From: Glandiceps talaboti
Taxonomy: Eukaryota; Hemichordata; Enteropneusta; Spengelidae
Direction of reading: 5' to 3'
DNA: 64,000 nt
Assembly: GCF_964340395.1 (NCBI RefSeq)
Contig: NC_135567.1
Location: 2,404,109-2,468,108 of the forward strand
Position numbers and translations under genes: made by a program
Part shown: one piece after another, positions 1 to 13,656 of the stretch
How the letters are laid out: each line of letters begins with the position of its first letter
How positions within the stretch are numbered: the stretch's first letter is position 1
The notes under the pieces: generated by a model
Database searches by the model: none
Seen by the model: the letters and a program-made list of their open reading frames with translations, nothing else
What the model was told of the DNA's origin: nothing

Positions 1-3000
1 ACTTTTGTACACATATAAATACTCACTGACTAGACTATTACCATAGACTATAGTCTACACTTGTACACATAGAAATACTCACTGACTAGACTATTACCAT
101 AGACTTCAGTCTACACTTGTACACATAGAAATACTCACTGACTAGACTATTACCATAGACTATAGTCTACACTTGTACACATAGAAATACTCACTGACTA
201 GACTATTACCATAGACTTCAGTCTACACTTGTACACATAGAAATACTCACTGACTAGACTATTACCATAGACTTCAGTCTACACTTGTACACATAGAAAT
301 ACTTACTGACTAGACTATTACCATAGACTTCAGTCTACACTTGTACACATATAAATACTCACTGACTAGACTATTACCATAGACTATAGTCTACACTTGT
401 ACACATAGAAATACTCACTGACTAGACTATTACCATAGACTTCAGTCTACACTTGTACACATAGAAATACTCACTGACTAGACTATTACCATAGACTTCA
501 GTCTACACTTGTACACATAGAAATACTCACTGACTAGACTATTACCATAGACTTCAGTCTACACTTGTACACATAGAAATACTCACTGACTAGGCTATTA
601 CCTTAGACTTCAGTCTACACTTGTACACATAGAAATACTCACTGACTAGACTATTACCATAGACTTCAGTCTACACTTGTACACATAGAAATACTCACTG
701 ACTAGACTATTACTATAGTCTACACTAGTACACATAGAAATACTCACTGAAAAGACTATTACCTTAGACTTCAGTCTACACTAGTACACATAGAAATACT
801 CACTGACTAGACTATTACCATAGACTTCAGTCTACACTTGTACACATATAAATACTCACTGACTAGACTATTACCTTAGACTTCAGTCTACACTTGTACA
901 CATAGAAATACTCACTGACTAGACTATTACCATAGACTTCAGTCTACACTTGTACACATAGAAATACTCACTGACTAGACTATTACCATAGACTTCAGTC
1001 TACACTAGTACACATATAAATACTCACTGACTAGACTATTACCATAGACTATAGTCTACACTTGTACACATAGAAATACTCACTGACTAGACTATTACCA
1101 TAGACTTCAGTCTACACTTGTACACATAGAAATACTCACTGACTAGACTATTACCATAGACTTCAGTCTACACTTGTACACATATAAATACTCACTGACT
1201 AGACTATTACCATAGACTTCAGTCTACACTTGTACACATAAAAATACTCACTGACTAGACTATTACCATAGACTTCAGTCTACACTTGTACACATAGAAA
1301 TACTCACTGACTAGACTATTACCATAGACTTCAGTCTACACTTGTACACATAGAAATACTCACTGACTAGACTATTACCATAGACTTCAGTCTACACTTG
1401 TACACATAGAAATACTCACTGACTAGACTATTACCATAGACTTCAGTCTACACTTGTACACATAGAAATACTCACTGACTAGACTATTACCATAGACTTC
1501 AGTCTACACTTGTACACATAGAAATACTCACTGACTAGACTATTACCATAGACTTCAGTCTACACTTGTACACATATAAATACTCACTGACTAGACTATT
1601 ACCATAGACTATAGTCTACACTTGTACACATAGAAATACTCACTGACTAGACTATTACCATAGACTTCAGTCTACACTTGTACACATAGAAATACTCACT
1701 GACTAGACTATTACCATAGACTTCAGTCTACACTTGTACACATAGAAATACTCACTGACTAGACTATTACCATAGACTTCAGTCTACACTTGTACACATA
1801 GAAATACTCACTGACTAGACTATTACCATAGACTTCAGTCTACACTTGTACACATAGAAATACTCACTGACTAGACTATTACCATAGACTTCAGTCTACA
1901 CTTGTACACATAGAAATACTCACTGACCATACTATTACCATAGACTTCAGTCTACACTTGTACACATATAAATACTCACTGACTAGACTATTACCATAGA
2001 CTTCAGTCTACTTTTGTACACATATAAATACTCACTGACTAGACTATTACCATAGACTATAGTCTACACTTGTACACATAGAAATACTCACTGACTAGAC
2101 TATTACCATAGACTTCAGTCTACACTTGTACACATAGAAATACTCACTGACTAGACTATTACCATAGACTTCAGTCTACACTTGTACACATAGAAATACT
2201 CACTGACCATACTATTACCATAGACTTCAGTCTACACTTGTACACATAGAAATACTCACTGACTAGACTATTACCATAGACTTCAGTCTACTTTTGTACA
2301 CATATAAATACTCACTGACTAGACTATTACCATAGACTATAGTCTACACTTGTACACATAGAAATACTCACTGACTAGACTATTACCATAGACTTCAGTC
2401 TACACTTGTACACATAGAAATACTCACTGACTAGACTATTACCATAGACTATAGTCTACACTTGTACACATAGAAATACTCACTGACTAGACTATTACCA
2501 TAGACTTCAGTCTACACTTGTACACATAGAAATACTCACTGACTAGACTATTACCATAGACTTCAGTCTACACTTGTACACATAGAAATACTTACTGACT
2601 AGACTATTACCATAGACTTCAGTCTACACTTGTACACATATAAATACTCACTGACTAGACTATTACCATAGACTATAGTCTACACTTGTACACATAGAAA
2701 TACTCACTGACTAGACTATTACCATAGACTTCAGTCTACACTTGTACACATAGAAATACTCACTGACTAGACTATTACCATAGACTTCAGTCTACACTTG
2801 TACACATAGAAATACTCACTGACTAGACTATTACCATAGACTTCAGTCTACACTTGTACACATAGAAATACTCACTGACTAGGCTATTACCTTAGACTTC
2901 AGTCTACACTTGTACACATAGAAATACTCACTGACTAGACTATTACCATAGACTTCAGTCTACACTTGTACACATAGAAATACTCACTGACTAGACTATT

Positions 3001-6000
3001 ACTATAGTCTACACTAGTACACATAGAAATACTCACTGAAAAGACTATTACCTTAGACTTCAGTCTACACTAGTACACATAGAAATACTCACTGACTAGA
3101 CTATTACCATAGACTTCAGTCTACACTTGTACACATATAAATACTCACTGACTAGACTATTACCTTAGACTTCAGTCTACACTTGTACACATAGAAATAC
3201 TCACTGACTAGACTATTACCATAGACTTCAGTCTACACTTGTACACATAGAAATACTCACTGACTAGACTATTACCATAGACTTCAGTCTACACTAGTAC
3301 ACATATAAATACTCACTGACTAGACTATTACCATAGACTATAGTCTACACTTGTACACATAGAAATACTCACTGACTAGACTATTACCATAGACTTCAGT
3401 CTACACTTGTACACATAGAAATACTCACTGACTAGACTATTACCATAGACTTCAGTCTACACTTGTACACATATAAATACTCACTGACTAGACTATTACC
3501 ATAGACTTCAGTCTACACTTGTACACATAAAAATACTCACTGACTAGACTATTACCATAGACTTCAGTCTACACTTGTACACATAGAAATACTCACTGAC
3601 TAGACTATTACCATAGACTTCAGTCTACACTTGTACACATAGAAATACTCACTGACTAGACTATTACCATAGACTTCAGTCTACACTTGTACACATAGAA
3701 ATACTCACTGACTAGACTATTACCATAGACTTCAGTCTACACTTGTACACATAGAAATACTCACTGACTAGACTATTACCATAGACTTCAGTCTACACTT
3801 GTACACATAGAAATACTCACTGACTAGACTATTACCATAGACTTCAGTCTACACTTGTACACATATAAATACTCACTGACTAGACTATTACCATAGACTA
3901 TAGTCTACACTTGTACACATAGAAATACTCACTGACTAGACTATTACCATAGACTTCAGTCTACACTTGTACACATAGAAATACTCACTGACTAGACTAT
4001 TACCATAGACTTCAGTCTACACTTGTACACATAGAAATACTCACTGACTAGACTATTACCATAGACTTCAGTCTACACTTGTACACCTAGAAATACTCAC
4101 TGACTAGGCTATTACCTTAGACTTCAGTCTACACTTGTACACATAGAAATACTCACTGACTAGACTATTACCATAGACTTCAGTCTACACTTGTACACAT
4201 AGAAATACTCACTGACTAGACTATTACCATAGACTTCAGTCTACACTTGTACACATAGAAATACTCACTGACTAGACTATTACCATAGACTTCAGTCTAC
4301 ACTTGTACACATAGAAATACTCACTGACTAGACTATTACCATAGACTTCAGTCTACACTTGTACACATAGAAATACTCACTGACTAGACTATTACCATAG
4401 ACTTCAGTCTACACTTGTACACATAGAAATACTCACTGACTAGACTATTACCATAGACTTCAGTCTACACTTGTACACATAGAAATACTCACTGACTAGA
4501 CTATTACCTTAGACTATAGTCTACACTTGTACACATAGAAATACTCACTGACTAGACTATAATTACCATAGACTTCAGTCTACACTTGTACACATAGAAA
4601 TACTCACTGACTAGACTATTACCATAGACTTCAGTCTACACTTGTACACATAGAAATACTCACTGACTAGACTATTACCATAGACTTCAGTCTACACTTG
4701 TACACATAGAAATACTCACTGACTAGACTATTACTATAGTCTACACTAGTACACATAGAAATACTCACTGACTAGACTATTACCATAGACTTCAGTCTAC
4801 ACTAGTACACATATAAATACTCACTGACTAGACTATTATCATAGACTTCAGTCTACACTTGTACACATAGAAATACTCACTGACTAGACTATTACCTTAG
4901 ACTATAGTCTACACTTGTACACATAGAAATACTCACTGACTAGACTATTACCATAGACTTCAGTCTACACTTGTACACATAGAAATACTCACTGACTAGA
5001 CTATTACCATAGACTTCAGTCTACACTTGTACACATAGAAATACTCACTGACTAGACTATTACCATAGACTTCAGTCTACACTTGTACACATAGAAATAC
5101 TCACTGACCATACTATTACCATAGACTTCAGTCTACACTTGTACACATAGAAATACTCACTGACTAGACTATTACCATAGACTTCAGTCTACTTTTGTAC
5201 ACATATAAATACTCACTGACTAGACTATTACCATAGACTATAGTCTACACTTGTACACATAGAAATACTCACTGACTAGACTATTACCATAGACTTCAGT
5301 CTACACTTGTACACATAGAAATACTCACTGACTAGACTATTACCATAGACTATAGTCTACACTTGTACACATAGAAATACTCACTGACTAGACTATTACC
5401 ATAGACTTCAGTCTACACTTGTACACATAGAAATACTCACTGACTAGACTATTACCATAGACTTCAGTCTACACTTGTACACATAGAAATACTTACTGAC
5501 TAGACTATTACCATAGACTTCAGTCTACACTTGTACACATATAAATACTCACTGACTAGACTATTACCATAGACTATAGTCTACACTTGTACACATAGAA
5601 ATACTCACTGACTAGACTATTACCATAGACTTCAGTCTACACTTGTACACATAGAAATACTCACTGACTAGACTATTACCATAGACTTCAGTCTACACTT
5701 GTACACATAGAAATACTCACTGACTAGACTATTACCATAGACTTCAGTCTACACTTGTACACATAGAAATACTCACTGACTAGGCTATTACCTTAGACTT
5801 CAGTCTACACTTGTACACATAGAAATACTCACTGACTAGACTATTACCATAGACTTCAGTCTACACTTGTACACATAGAAATACTCACTGACTAGACTAT
5901 TACTATAGTCTACACTAGTACACATAGAAATACTCACTGACTAGACTATTACCTTAGACTTCAGTCTACACTAGTACACATAGAAATACTCACTGACTAG

Positions 6001-8913
6001 ACTATTACCATAGACTTCAGTCTACACTTGTACACATATAAATACTCACTGACTAGACTATTACCTTAGACTTCAGTCTACACTTGTACACATAGAAATA
6101 CTCACTGACTAGACTATTACCATAGACTTCAGTCTACACTTGTACACATAGAAATACTCACTGACTAGACTATTACCATAGACTTCAGTCTACACTAGTA
6201 CACATATAAATACTCACTGACTAGACTATTACCATAGACTATAGTCTACACTTGTACACATAGAAATACTCACTGACTAGACTATTACCATAGACTTCAG
6301 TCTACACTTGTACACATAGAAATACTCACTGACTAGACTATTACCATAGACTTCAGTCTACACTTGTACACATATAAATACTCACTGACTAGACTATTAC
6401 CATAGACTTCAGTCTACACTTGTACACATAAAAATACTCACTGACTAGACTATTACCATAGACCTCAGTCTACACTTGTACACATAGAAATACTCACTGA
6501 CTAGACTATTACCATAGACTTCAGTCTACACTTGTACACATAGAAATACTCACTGACTAGACTATTACCATAGACTTCAGTCTACACTTGCTAGTACACA
6601 TAGAAATACTCACTGACTAGACTATTACCATAGACTTCAGTCTACACTTGTACACATAGAAATACTCACTGACTAGACTATTACCATAGACTTCAGTCTA
6701 CACTTGTACACATAGAAATACTCACTGACTAGACTATTACCATAGACTTCAGTCTACACTTGTACACATAGAAATACTCACTGACTAGACTATTACCTTA
6801 GACTTCAGTCTACACTAGTACACATAGAAATACTCACTGACTAGACTATTACCATAGACTTCATTCTACACTTGTACACATAGAAATACTCCCTGACTAG
6901 ACTATTACCATAGACTTCAGTCTACACTTGTACACATATAAATACTCACTGACTAGACTATTACCTTAGACTTCAGTCTACACTTGTACACATAGAAATA
7001 CTCACTGACTAGACTATTACCATAGACTTCAGTCTACACTTGTACACATAGAAATACTCACTGACTAGACTATTACCATAGACTTCAGTCTACACTTGTA
7101 CACATAGAAATACTCACTGACTAGACTATTACCATAGACTTCAGTCTACACTTGTACACATAGAAATACTCACTGACTGGACTATTACCATAGACTTCAG
7201 TTTACACTTGTACACATAGAAATACTCACTGACTAGACTATTACCATAGACCTCAGTTTACACTTGTACACATAGAAATACTCACTGACTAGACTATTAC
7301 CATAGACTTCAGTTTACACTTGTACACATAGAAATACTCACTGACTAGACTATTAATTACCATAGACTTCAGTCTACACTTGTACACATAGAAATACTCA
7401 CTGACTAGACTATTACCATAGACTTCAGTCTACACTTGTACACATAGAAATACTCACTGACTAGACTATTACCATAGACTTCAGTCTACACTTGTACACA
7501 TAGAAATACTCACTGACTAGACTATTACCATAGACTTCAGTCTACACTTGTACACATAGAAATACTCACTGACTAGACTATTACCATAGACTTCAGTCTA
7601 CACTTGTACACATAGAAATACTCACTGACTAGACTATTACCATAGACTTCAGTCTACACTTGTACACATAGAAATACTCACTGACTAGACTATTAATTAC
7701 CATAGACTTCAGTCTACACTTGTACACATAGAAATACTCACTGACTAGACTATTACCATAGACTTCAGTCTACACTTGTACACATAGAAATACTCACTGA
7801 CTAGACTATTACCATAGACTTCAGTCTACACTTGTACACATAGAAATACTCACTGACTAGACTATTACCATAGACTTCAGTCTACACTTGTACACATAGA
7901 AATACTCACTGACTAGACTATTACCTTAGACTTCAGTCTACACTTGTACACATAGAAATACTCACTGACTAGACTATTACCATAGACTTCAGTCTACACT
8001 TGTACACATAGAAATACTCACTGACTAGACTATTACCATAGACTTCAGTCTACACTTGTACACATAGAAATACTCACTGACTAGACTATTACCATAGACT
8101 TCAGTCTACACTTGTACACATAGAAATACTCACTGACTAGACTATTACCATAGACTTCAGTCTACACTTGTACACATAGAAATACTCACTGACTAGACTA
8201 TTACCTTAGACTTCAGTCTACACTTGTACACATAGAAATACTCACTGACTAGACTATTACCATAGACTTCAGTCTACACTTGTACACATAGAAATACTCA
8301 CTGACTAGACTATTACCATAGACTTCAGTCTACACTAGTACACATATAAATACTCACTGACTAGACTATTACCATAGACTTCAGTCTACACTTGTACACA
8401 TAGAAAAACTCACTGACTAGACTATTACCATAGACTTCAGTCTACACTAGTACACATATAAATACTCACTGACTAGACTATTACCATAGACTTCAGTCTA
8501 CACTTGTACACATAGAAATACTCACTGACTAGACTATTACCATAGACTTCAGTCTACACTTGTACACATAGAAATACTGACTGACTAGACTATTACCTTA
8601 GACTTCAGTCTACACTTGTACACATAGAAATACTCACTGACTAGACTATTACCATAGACTTCAGTCTACACTTGTACACATAGAAATACTGACTGACTAG
8701 ACTATTACCATAGACTTCAGTCTACACTTGTACACATAGAAATACTCACTGACTAGACTATTACCATAGACTTCAGTCTACACTTGTACACATAGAAATA
8801 CTGACTGACTAGACTATTACCATAGACTTCAGTCTACACTTGTACACATAGAAATACTCACTGACTAGACTATTACCATAGACTTCAGTCTACACTTGTA
8901 CACATAGAAATAC
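1..8913. repeat. 56-bp satellite array with higher-order repeats
   Basis: About 159 head-to-tail copies of a 56-bp unit fill the left end and continue past the window edge. Most units contain TAGACTTCAGTCTA, a 6-bp inverted repeat around TC; a variant, TAGACTATAGTCTA, is a perfect 14-bp palindrome. Diagnostic variants recur at fixed distances: a unit starting ACTTTTGTAC lies at 1, 2290 and 5191, TAGGCTATTA at 591, 2880 and 5781, and AAAATACTCA at 1241, 3530 and 6431. The higher-order periods are therefore 2289 bp (41 units less 7 bp) and 2901 bp (52 units less 11 bp). Copy 1 matches copy 2 to about 1790, and copy 2 matches copy 3 to about 3680. Stops occur in all frames, so it is non-coding. 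The array decays at 8900-8913. Confidence 0.98.
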
Positions 8914-9166
8914 TGACCAGATTGTATTTACATATTGTAGAGTTCTGTTTATTTTTATGCTACAAATAGAAATATACACTATTTTCTAAATTATTGCTGT
9001 TTTTAGATTTCAAATTTATTTGTGTATTGAAAATACAGTCAAAGCGTGAAGACTTCAAATTTTCATTCAGTGTAAGACATTCTTAGTTTGCTATTATGAG
9101 CTGCAACAATTAAAAGACATAATATGGATACAATACTTTAGATAGAGACTTGTTCATGTTTCTATT
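8914..9166. other. Unassigned AT-rich spacer
   Basis: This is single-copy-looking AT-rich DNA after the satellite. I see no gene, RNA or repeat in it. Confidence 0.6.
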
Positions 9167-9540
9167 CTATTCCTTGAGCTGTGTAGCTGTGATGGGGAAG
9201 AAACTACCCCTGTATGGTTCCTTTACATACAGTGCCAGTACTTTGATCTGCAGATCACAGTATTGCTGTCTGGAAAGTCCACCAGCTGGTAGCACTGATG
9301 GTAAACTCTCATCAGTTGGTGGCCAAGTGACCCCCCCCCCTTTTTACTAAATACACACGCTCCTCAGAATCAGAGATTGATTTCTTTACATACACAGCAC
9401 CAGGGTCATCTTTAGTAAATCTAAAGTGATGATATGCACTGATACCTCTGCGACACTTCATATACTTTTTACTCATCCCACCACTCTCTCCAACTGATAA
9501 TTTGATTCATTCTGACCATCATTAGTTGTAGTTTGAGATG
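9167..9540 (-). pseudogene. Decayed protein-like reading frame, family unknown
   Basis: The minus strand reads as protein-like sequence in three linked frames. An upstream frame covers about 9481-9540. It is followed by a frame from ATG at 9474-9476 that includes the stretch AYHHFRFTKDDPGAVYVKK and runs into a run of ten G (9331-9340 on the + strand as C). Beyond the G run a different frame continues to a TAG at 9167-9169. The jump at the homopolymer suggests a slippage frameshift. The composition (charged, few low-complexity stretches) looks coding. It resembles mobile-element or uncharacterised proteins, but I cannot assign a family. It could still be chance open sequence. Confidence 0.35.
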
Positions 9541-11161
9541 TATAAGGCCTAGAAGAGTTGACCTTTGAACTCATATTTACAACATGACATAACTACTATA
9601 GTTATCATTCCTCCTGTACAACTGACGTATCTTACCAAAGACAGAATCACATAATACATTAAGGATGACCAACGTCCATATAATGGTATTGGATATCTTC
9701 ATGTATCCCTTTACTACAACGATAAATAAAATACTTTAAGACACTTTTGTTCTTATTTTGACCTGAACAGTTGTATGCATCAAATGGTAAAATCAAATGT
9801 ACTTTAAATAGATCATTTACAAAGATTATGTTGACCTGGAACAATTCATTCTCTAAATGGTTCATACTCTGCTGTTGCTGGAACAATTAATTCTCTAATC
9901 CAAAGCATTTCTTGGTGAAATAAAACATCCTTGCATCATATTGTTATTATTATTATTATTATTATGTTATTTTTGTTATGGTGAGATTGTATCATTCTCC
10001 AAAAATTCTCAGATTACTAAATTGTTTGTTAGTTTTTATAAATAACGTGCAAGACGCCCTTATTTGGAAGACATTTTTCTGCAAAAAGGAGCATCGAATA
10101 TTCGTATGCACAATAGTCAGGTGACTTAGCAACTTGATTGTTACATGCCGGATAAAAGCACCAAATATGACATGAATGTTCCTAAGGATCTATTTATTGA
10201 TTTGAGCATAGGAGTCCACCTGAATATTTGCATAAACCAGTAAAATTCAAAATAATCGCCATCAACCTTGAAAAATCATGTTTCAGCAAAATAACCAACT
10301 GAAAAACAATAATGTTGTCATGAATCATGCTTAAGATTAATTTATTGATTTTATTCTGGAAGCTTTTTTAGAATATATGTATTTATGTTCCAGATATATG
10401 GATAACATTCCCAATGACATTATTACCATTGAAAACAGCTATAATTATGGGAAATCATTTACATAAAGGTGCCAAATTTGGCATGATTGTTTCTCAGCAC
10501 CTGCTAATTGATTTTAGCTGGAAGCTCTTCTAAAAATTGGAATACATTTGCATATATCAGTCAAATTAAAAATGGCTGGCATCACAAAATTTAAAATTGA
10601 GAGAGAAAACAAATCTTAGGAAGCAGAATCCAATGTTAACGAGCCTTCACTATAAAAAGTAATGTGAAGTACGATTTGTGTTTCTGCATATCTGGGTTGG
10701 ACCCCCAAAACCCTTTCAAAAAGATTACCTAAAAATATCATAACTTATAACTCATGACTTATTTTTTCGCCCCCAATTCTTCCCAGAAATTGTGATCCTA
10801 GAAATTATTGATATTCTGATAGTGACCCTTCTGACTCCCAAACTCAGGACTTTTTTTAGGGAATTATTTTGAAACTTATGAAAGGGTTTCAGAGCCCCCC
10901 CCCCCCCCCGAATCCTTTATATTATTCTCCAATATAATCTGATAATAGATATTGTATTCTCCCTTCCCTTCTCCACCCAAGAAAAAAATACTTCCCTACG
11001 AAAGTCCCACCTTTCAGCCTCCTATAGTAGTATAAGAACTGATGGGAAGCCCACACTTCCAGGATACGATACTCTCAGACATTAACACTCAAGTCATGAC
11101 ATTCCATGTATTGTGTTTTCTAGCAAAGGTGCTGGTCCCATCAGTTCTTATACTACTCAAA
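9541..11161. other. Intergenic or intronic DNA with weak ~155-bp repeats
   Basis: No gene is visible. (ATT)n lies at about 9944-9965 and poly-C at 10895-10909. Between about 10150 and 10570 three diverged units, with similar stretches at about 10161, 10310 and 10471, suggest an old tandem array of roughly 155 bp. Confidence 0.45.
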
Positions 11162-11533
11162 TTAAAGAAACGTTTTCATAATATAACGATTCTTGTGTTG
11201 GAAATTGTTGTCTGAGCTACTACCATCAGATTTGCAAGAAAATAGTAATTTTGGAACTTCTTCATATTCACATGTAGACATTACAGCAGAGATTGTTGTC
11301 ATAGTTAGTTTCTGAAAGAAGAACACAGTCATGCATAAAGTCAGAAGGTATCTTGGCATTTTTATACATTCTCTTGAGAATTTACCAAGAAACTTGTGAA
11401 GTTATACAGTGTTTTTTCTTACAATCAATAGTTTTCCAAGACAGTAATATTCTTCCAGATGTTTCCAAAAGAGGTCTGAATTCTGAATTCTTCTTCCATC
11501 ATACAATTCTTGTAACATTTGGCAAAATACCAT
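11162..11533 (-). CDS. Possible two-exon small gene, unrecognised
   Basis: A tentative minus-strand model. Exon 1 (11423-11533) starts at ATG, encodes 37 residues (including FWKHLEEYY) and ends at a GTAAGA donor. The 111-bp intron (11312-11422) ends in a pyrimidine-rich TTCTTCTTTCAG acceptor. Exon 2 (11162-11311) encodes 49 residues to a TAA stop. The junction is in phase 0 and keeps the frame open, giving 86 residues. No domain or signal is recognised, and no promoter or poly(A) signal was identified. The splice motifs alone could be chance in AT-rich DNA. A shorter unspliced frame across the intron (11162-11359) is also open, so the model is weak. Confidence 0.22.
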
Positions 11534-11854
11534 TTTCAGTAATGGACATTGTACTTATATTCTGACAAGAGCACTTTATTCTCATGATTGAGCTGTCAAA
11601 AGCATGTTATTTATCAGAATTATGGGATTTTTAAAAAAAAATGTAGCAAAACATTTTGAATTTTCTGATCAATACACATTTATGTATTGATAATTATAGT
11701 ACTTTTCTTGGTCATTATAAAAACAGCTCACTGAAAATAAACATTTGTTGTCCTTAATTTACTATAATTTTTTGCAAATTAAGCTAGTTCCTATGAAACA
11801 CTCATTCCAATTTGATGTGTTTAAGTAAGATATTTCTCTGTAACATGGAATACA

Positions 11855-11884
11855 TAGAGTTGACAGTGCTATAGGCATGGTGAA

Positions 11885-11920
<36 letters not shown>
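11855..11920 (+). repeat. Family D 5' fragment with (TG)n
   Basis: GACAGTGCTATAGGCATGG followed by (TG)n at 11886-11920 matches the first ~40 bp of family D elements seen at 18802, 36544 and 45410. The rest of the element is absent. Confidence 0.55.
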
Positions 11921-11924
<4 letters not shown>

Positions 11925-12193
11925 AATACTTACGTCTAAAATTTATCTTATGATATTTGGTATGCTTAAAATATCATTGTACATGTCATACTTGTAGTGT
12001 TCCATCTGCCTTTAAAATGATTTGACCATCAGTATTTTTTGTATCATTAATTCTACACACTCATTGTAATGTACATGTACCAGAAGGTTAATGGTTGAAT
12101 ACAAGAATCTGTATGACATGTACTTAGTTTTGATGACAGAGGGTGCACCACAGAACAGTCTGAACTTTAGAAGGATGTGGTGAAAACCAAATA

Positions 12194-12195
<2 letters not shown>

Positions 12196-12232
<37 letters not shown>
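12196..12232. repeat. (CAA)n microsatellite
   Basis: Twelve or so uninterrupted CAA triplets. It creates a spurious poly-Cys frame on the minus strand. Confidence 0.95.
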
Positions 12233-12738
12233 AACATCACTATCACAAATGTTTTAACAGATACATTATTATACCCAAACGTTTTTTCTGGTTCCAAACA
12301 ATGTGATGTCATGTAAATGACAGAATCTATTTATTTTTAGAAGTACAAGTTCACTGTAACAATATGCGTTAAGAACCACACAGAACATGGTACTGTGATT
12401 GACACATTTGACCATTTTGAGCACAGTATGGCAAGGAATATTATTGAGGTGCATGTCTAGGAATGTTTGTGATTTTACCAAAAATATCATTAATTCTTAT
12501 AATGACTTCTGACAGGTATTTTATCAAAATAAATACTTTTACAGTACACATTCCATGTAATAAATACAAATAACGTCAAATTTTAAATACATAGTTTTTT
12601 CTATGTGAACATTAACCAAACTATATAATAATAATGAGACTTGGGAAACATTTCAAGTAATTTTACACATATTATTGATATAATACATTGCAATATTATA
12701 ACAGGAGGATTAATACATAATGTGTCTTTTAATTATAG

Positions 12739-12837
12739 GACAAGAGGACAAGTCTACATTATGGAGCTGAGGAAGGGCATTTGGATATCTGTAAATTGTT
12801 GCTGGAAGCTAAGGCCAAAGTAAATGCAGTTGATATC
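12739..12837 (+). CDS. Single ankyrin-repeat exon (99 bp)
   Basis: The exon is bordered by an acceptor (CTTTTAATTATAG) and a donor (GTAAGT). It is exactly 99 bp, in phase 0, and encodes one complete 33-residue ankyrin repeat. It starts DKR, continues TSLHYGAEEGHLDICKLLL and ends KVNAVDI, matching the family consensus (TxLHxAAxxGHxxIxxxLLxxGAxVNAxD). Ankyrin repeats form helix-turn-helix stacks that mediate protein binding. One repeat per 99-bp phase-0 exon is a known gene layout for this family. The other exons are not visible, so the parent gene is unidentified and the flanking introns must be long. The overlapping ATG frame at 12641-12823 is in the wrong frame. A pseudogene exon cannot be excluded. 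Confidence 0.8.
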
Positions 12838-13656
12838 GTAAGTTAATTTTTGATGACTAATACATTATTTATCTAGTCTGTGACATGTACACACATCCCA
12901 ATGTGATGTTGATTGATTTTTCAGAGGATATTTTTACTATAATTTATCAACTTGATCAGGTAAGTACTGGCATATTTTCATTAAAAATCAGCTCCCCTTA
13001 CAAAAAGATTTTATAGATATTTTGTAGACAACTATAGAAATTCTATAGAGTTATATTTTGACGTGCTTTTGTAACCAGATACTTGATTGGACACTCACTA
13101 GAGGTGAATTTAGCTGTTTCGCCATTTATTGTCTGGTGATGTCTGCTGGGGGACTCTCTCACCAAATTATGAGTATTTAAGAAGTGAAACGATCTGTGCA
13201 ATGAACTTGGAACCAGTATGATGTCAACGTATACAACAAGAGTAGTTTAGTAGTGGCCAAAAAGTACTTGTCCAGCTGAACTGTGTAGTACAACTACTAG
13301 AAAGTAGCAGACAGCAGCAGAACTGACAAACATGTGGTCACTTGTAGTAGGATGCATATTTGTATGTTAGATGCAAGTGTGTGTTAACCAACTGTATAGT
13401 AGTATGTGTAGTATACTCTCTACAGGAACTTGGCAGTGACTCATATAGCAAGAAATGTCTATGTGGGACTGTAACAGTAAAACTTTAGTATAAGAAGCTG
13501 AAGTTCCCTTCTAGATGGCCACCTACTTTGTAGAATGCTAGAAGTTAGAATGCTTGGAATATATTAGACTACAGAACATTGTTAATATTACTGAACCAAT
13601 TGGATACGGCAAAGAGAATCCCTTGTGTATGTCTATGTTACTGAAGTCCCCATTAT
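12838..13656. other. Probable intron, no second exon found
   Basis: Downstream of the ankyrin exon I find no further ankyrin-like sequence. A splice-site-bounded 35-bp segment at 12925-12959 has an in-frame stop and was rejected as an exon. Nothing else is recognised. Confidence 0.45.

Noticed and set aside
1-8913. Possible CRISPR array
   Set aside because: The repeats are directly adjacent 56-bp units without spacers, in animal DNA; this is satellite DNA.
12641-12823. 60-codon ATG frame over the ankyrin exon
   Set aside because: It is shifted relative to the frame that encodes a canonical ankyrin repeat, and it runs across the splice acceptor.
12925-12959. 35-bp segment between TTTTTCAG and GTAAGTACTG as a micro-exon after the ankyrin exon
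   Set aside because: In the phase set by the ankyrin exon it hits TAA after five codons, and other phases give no recognisable sequence.
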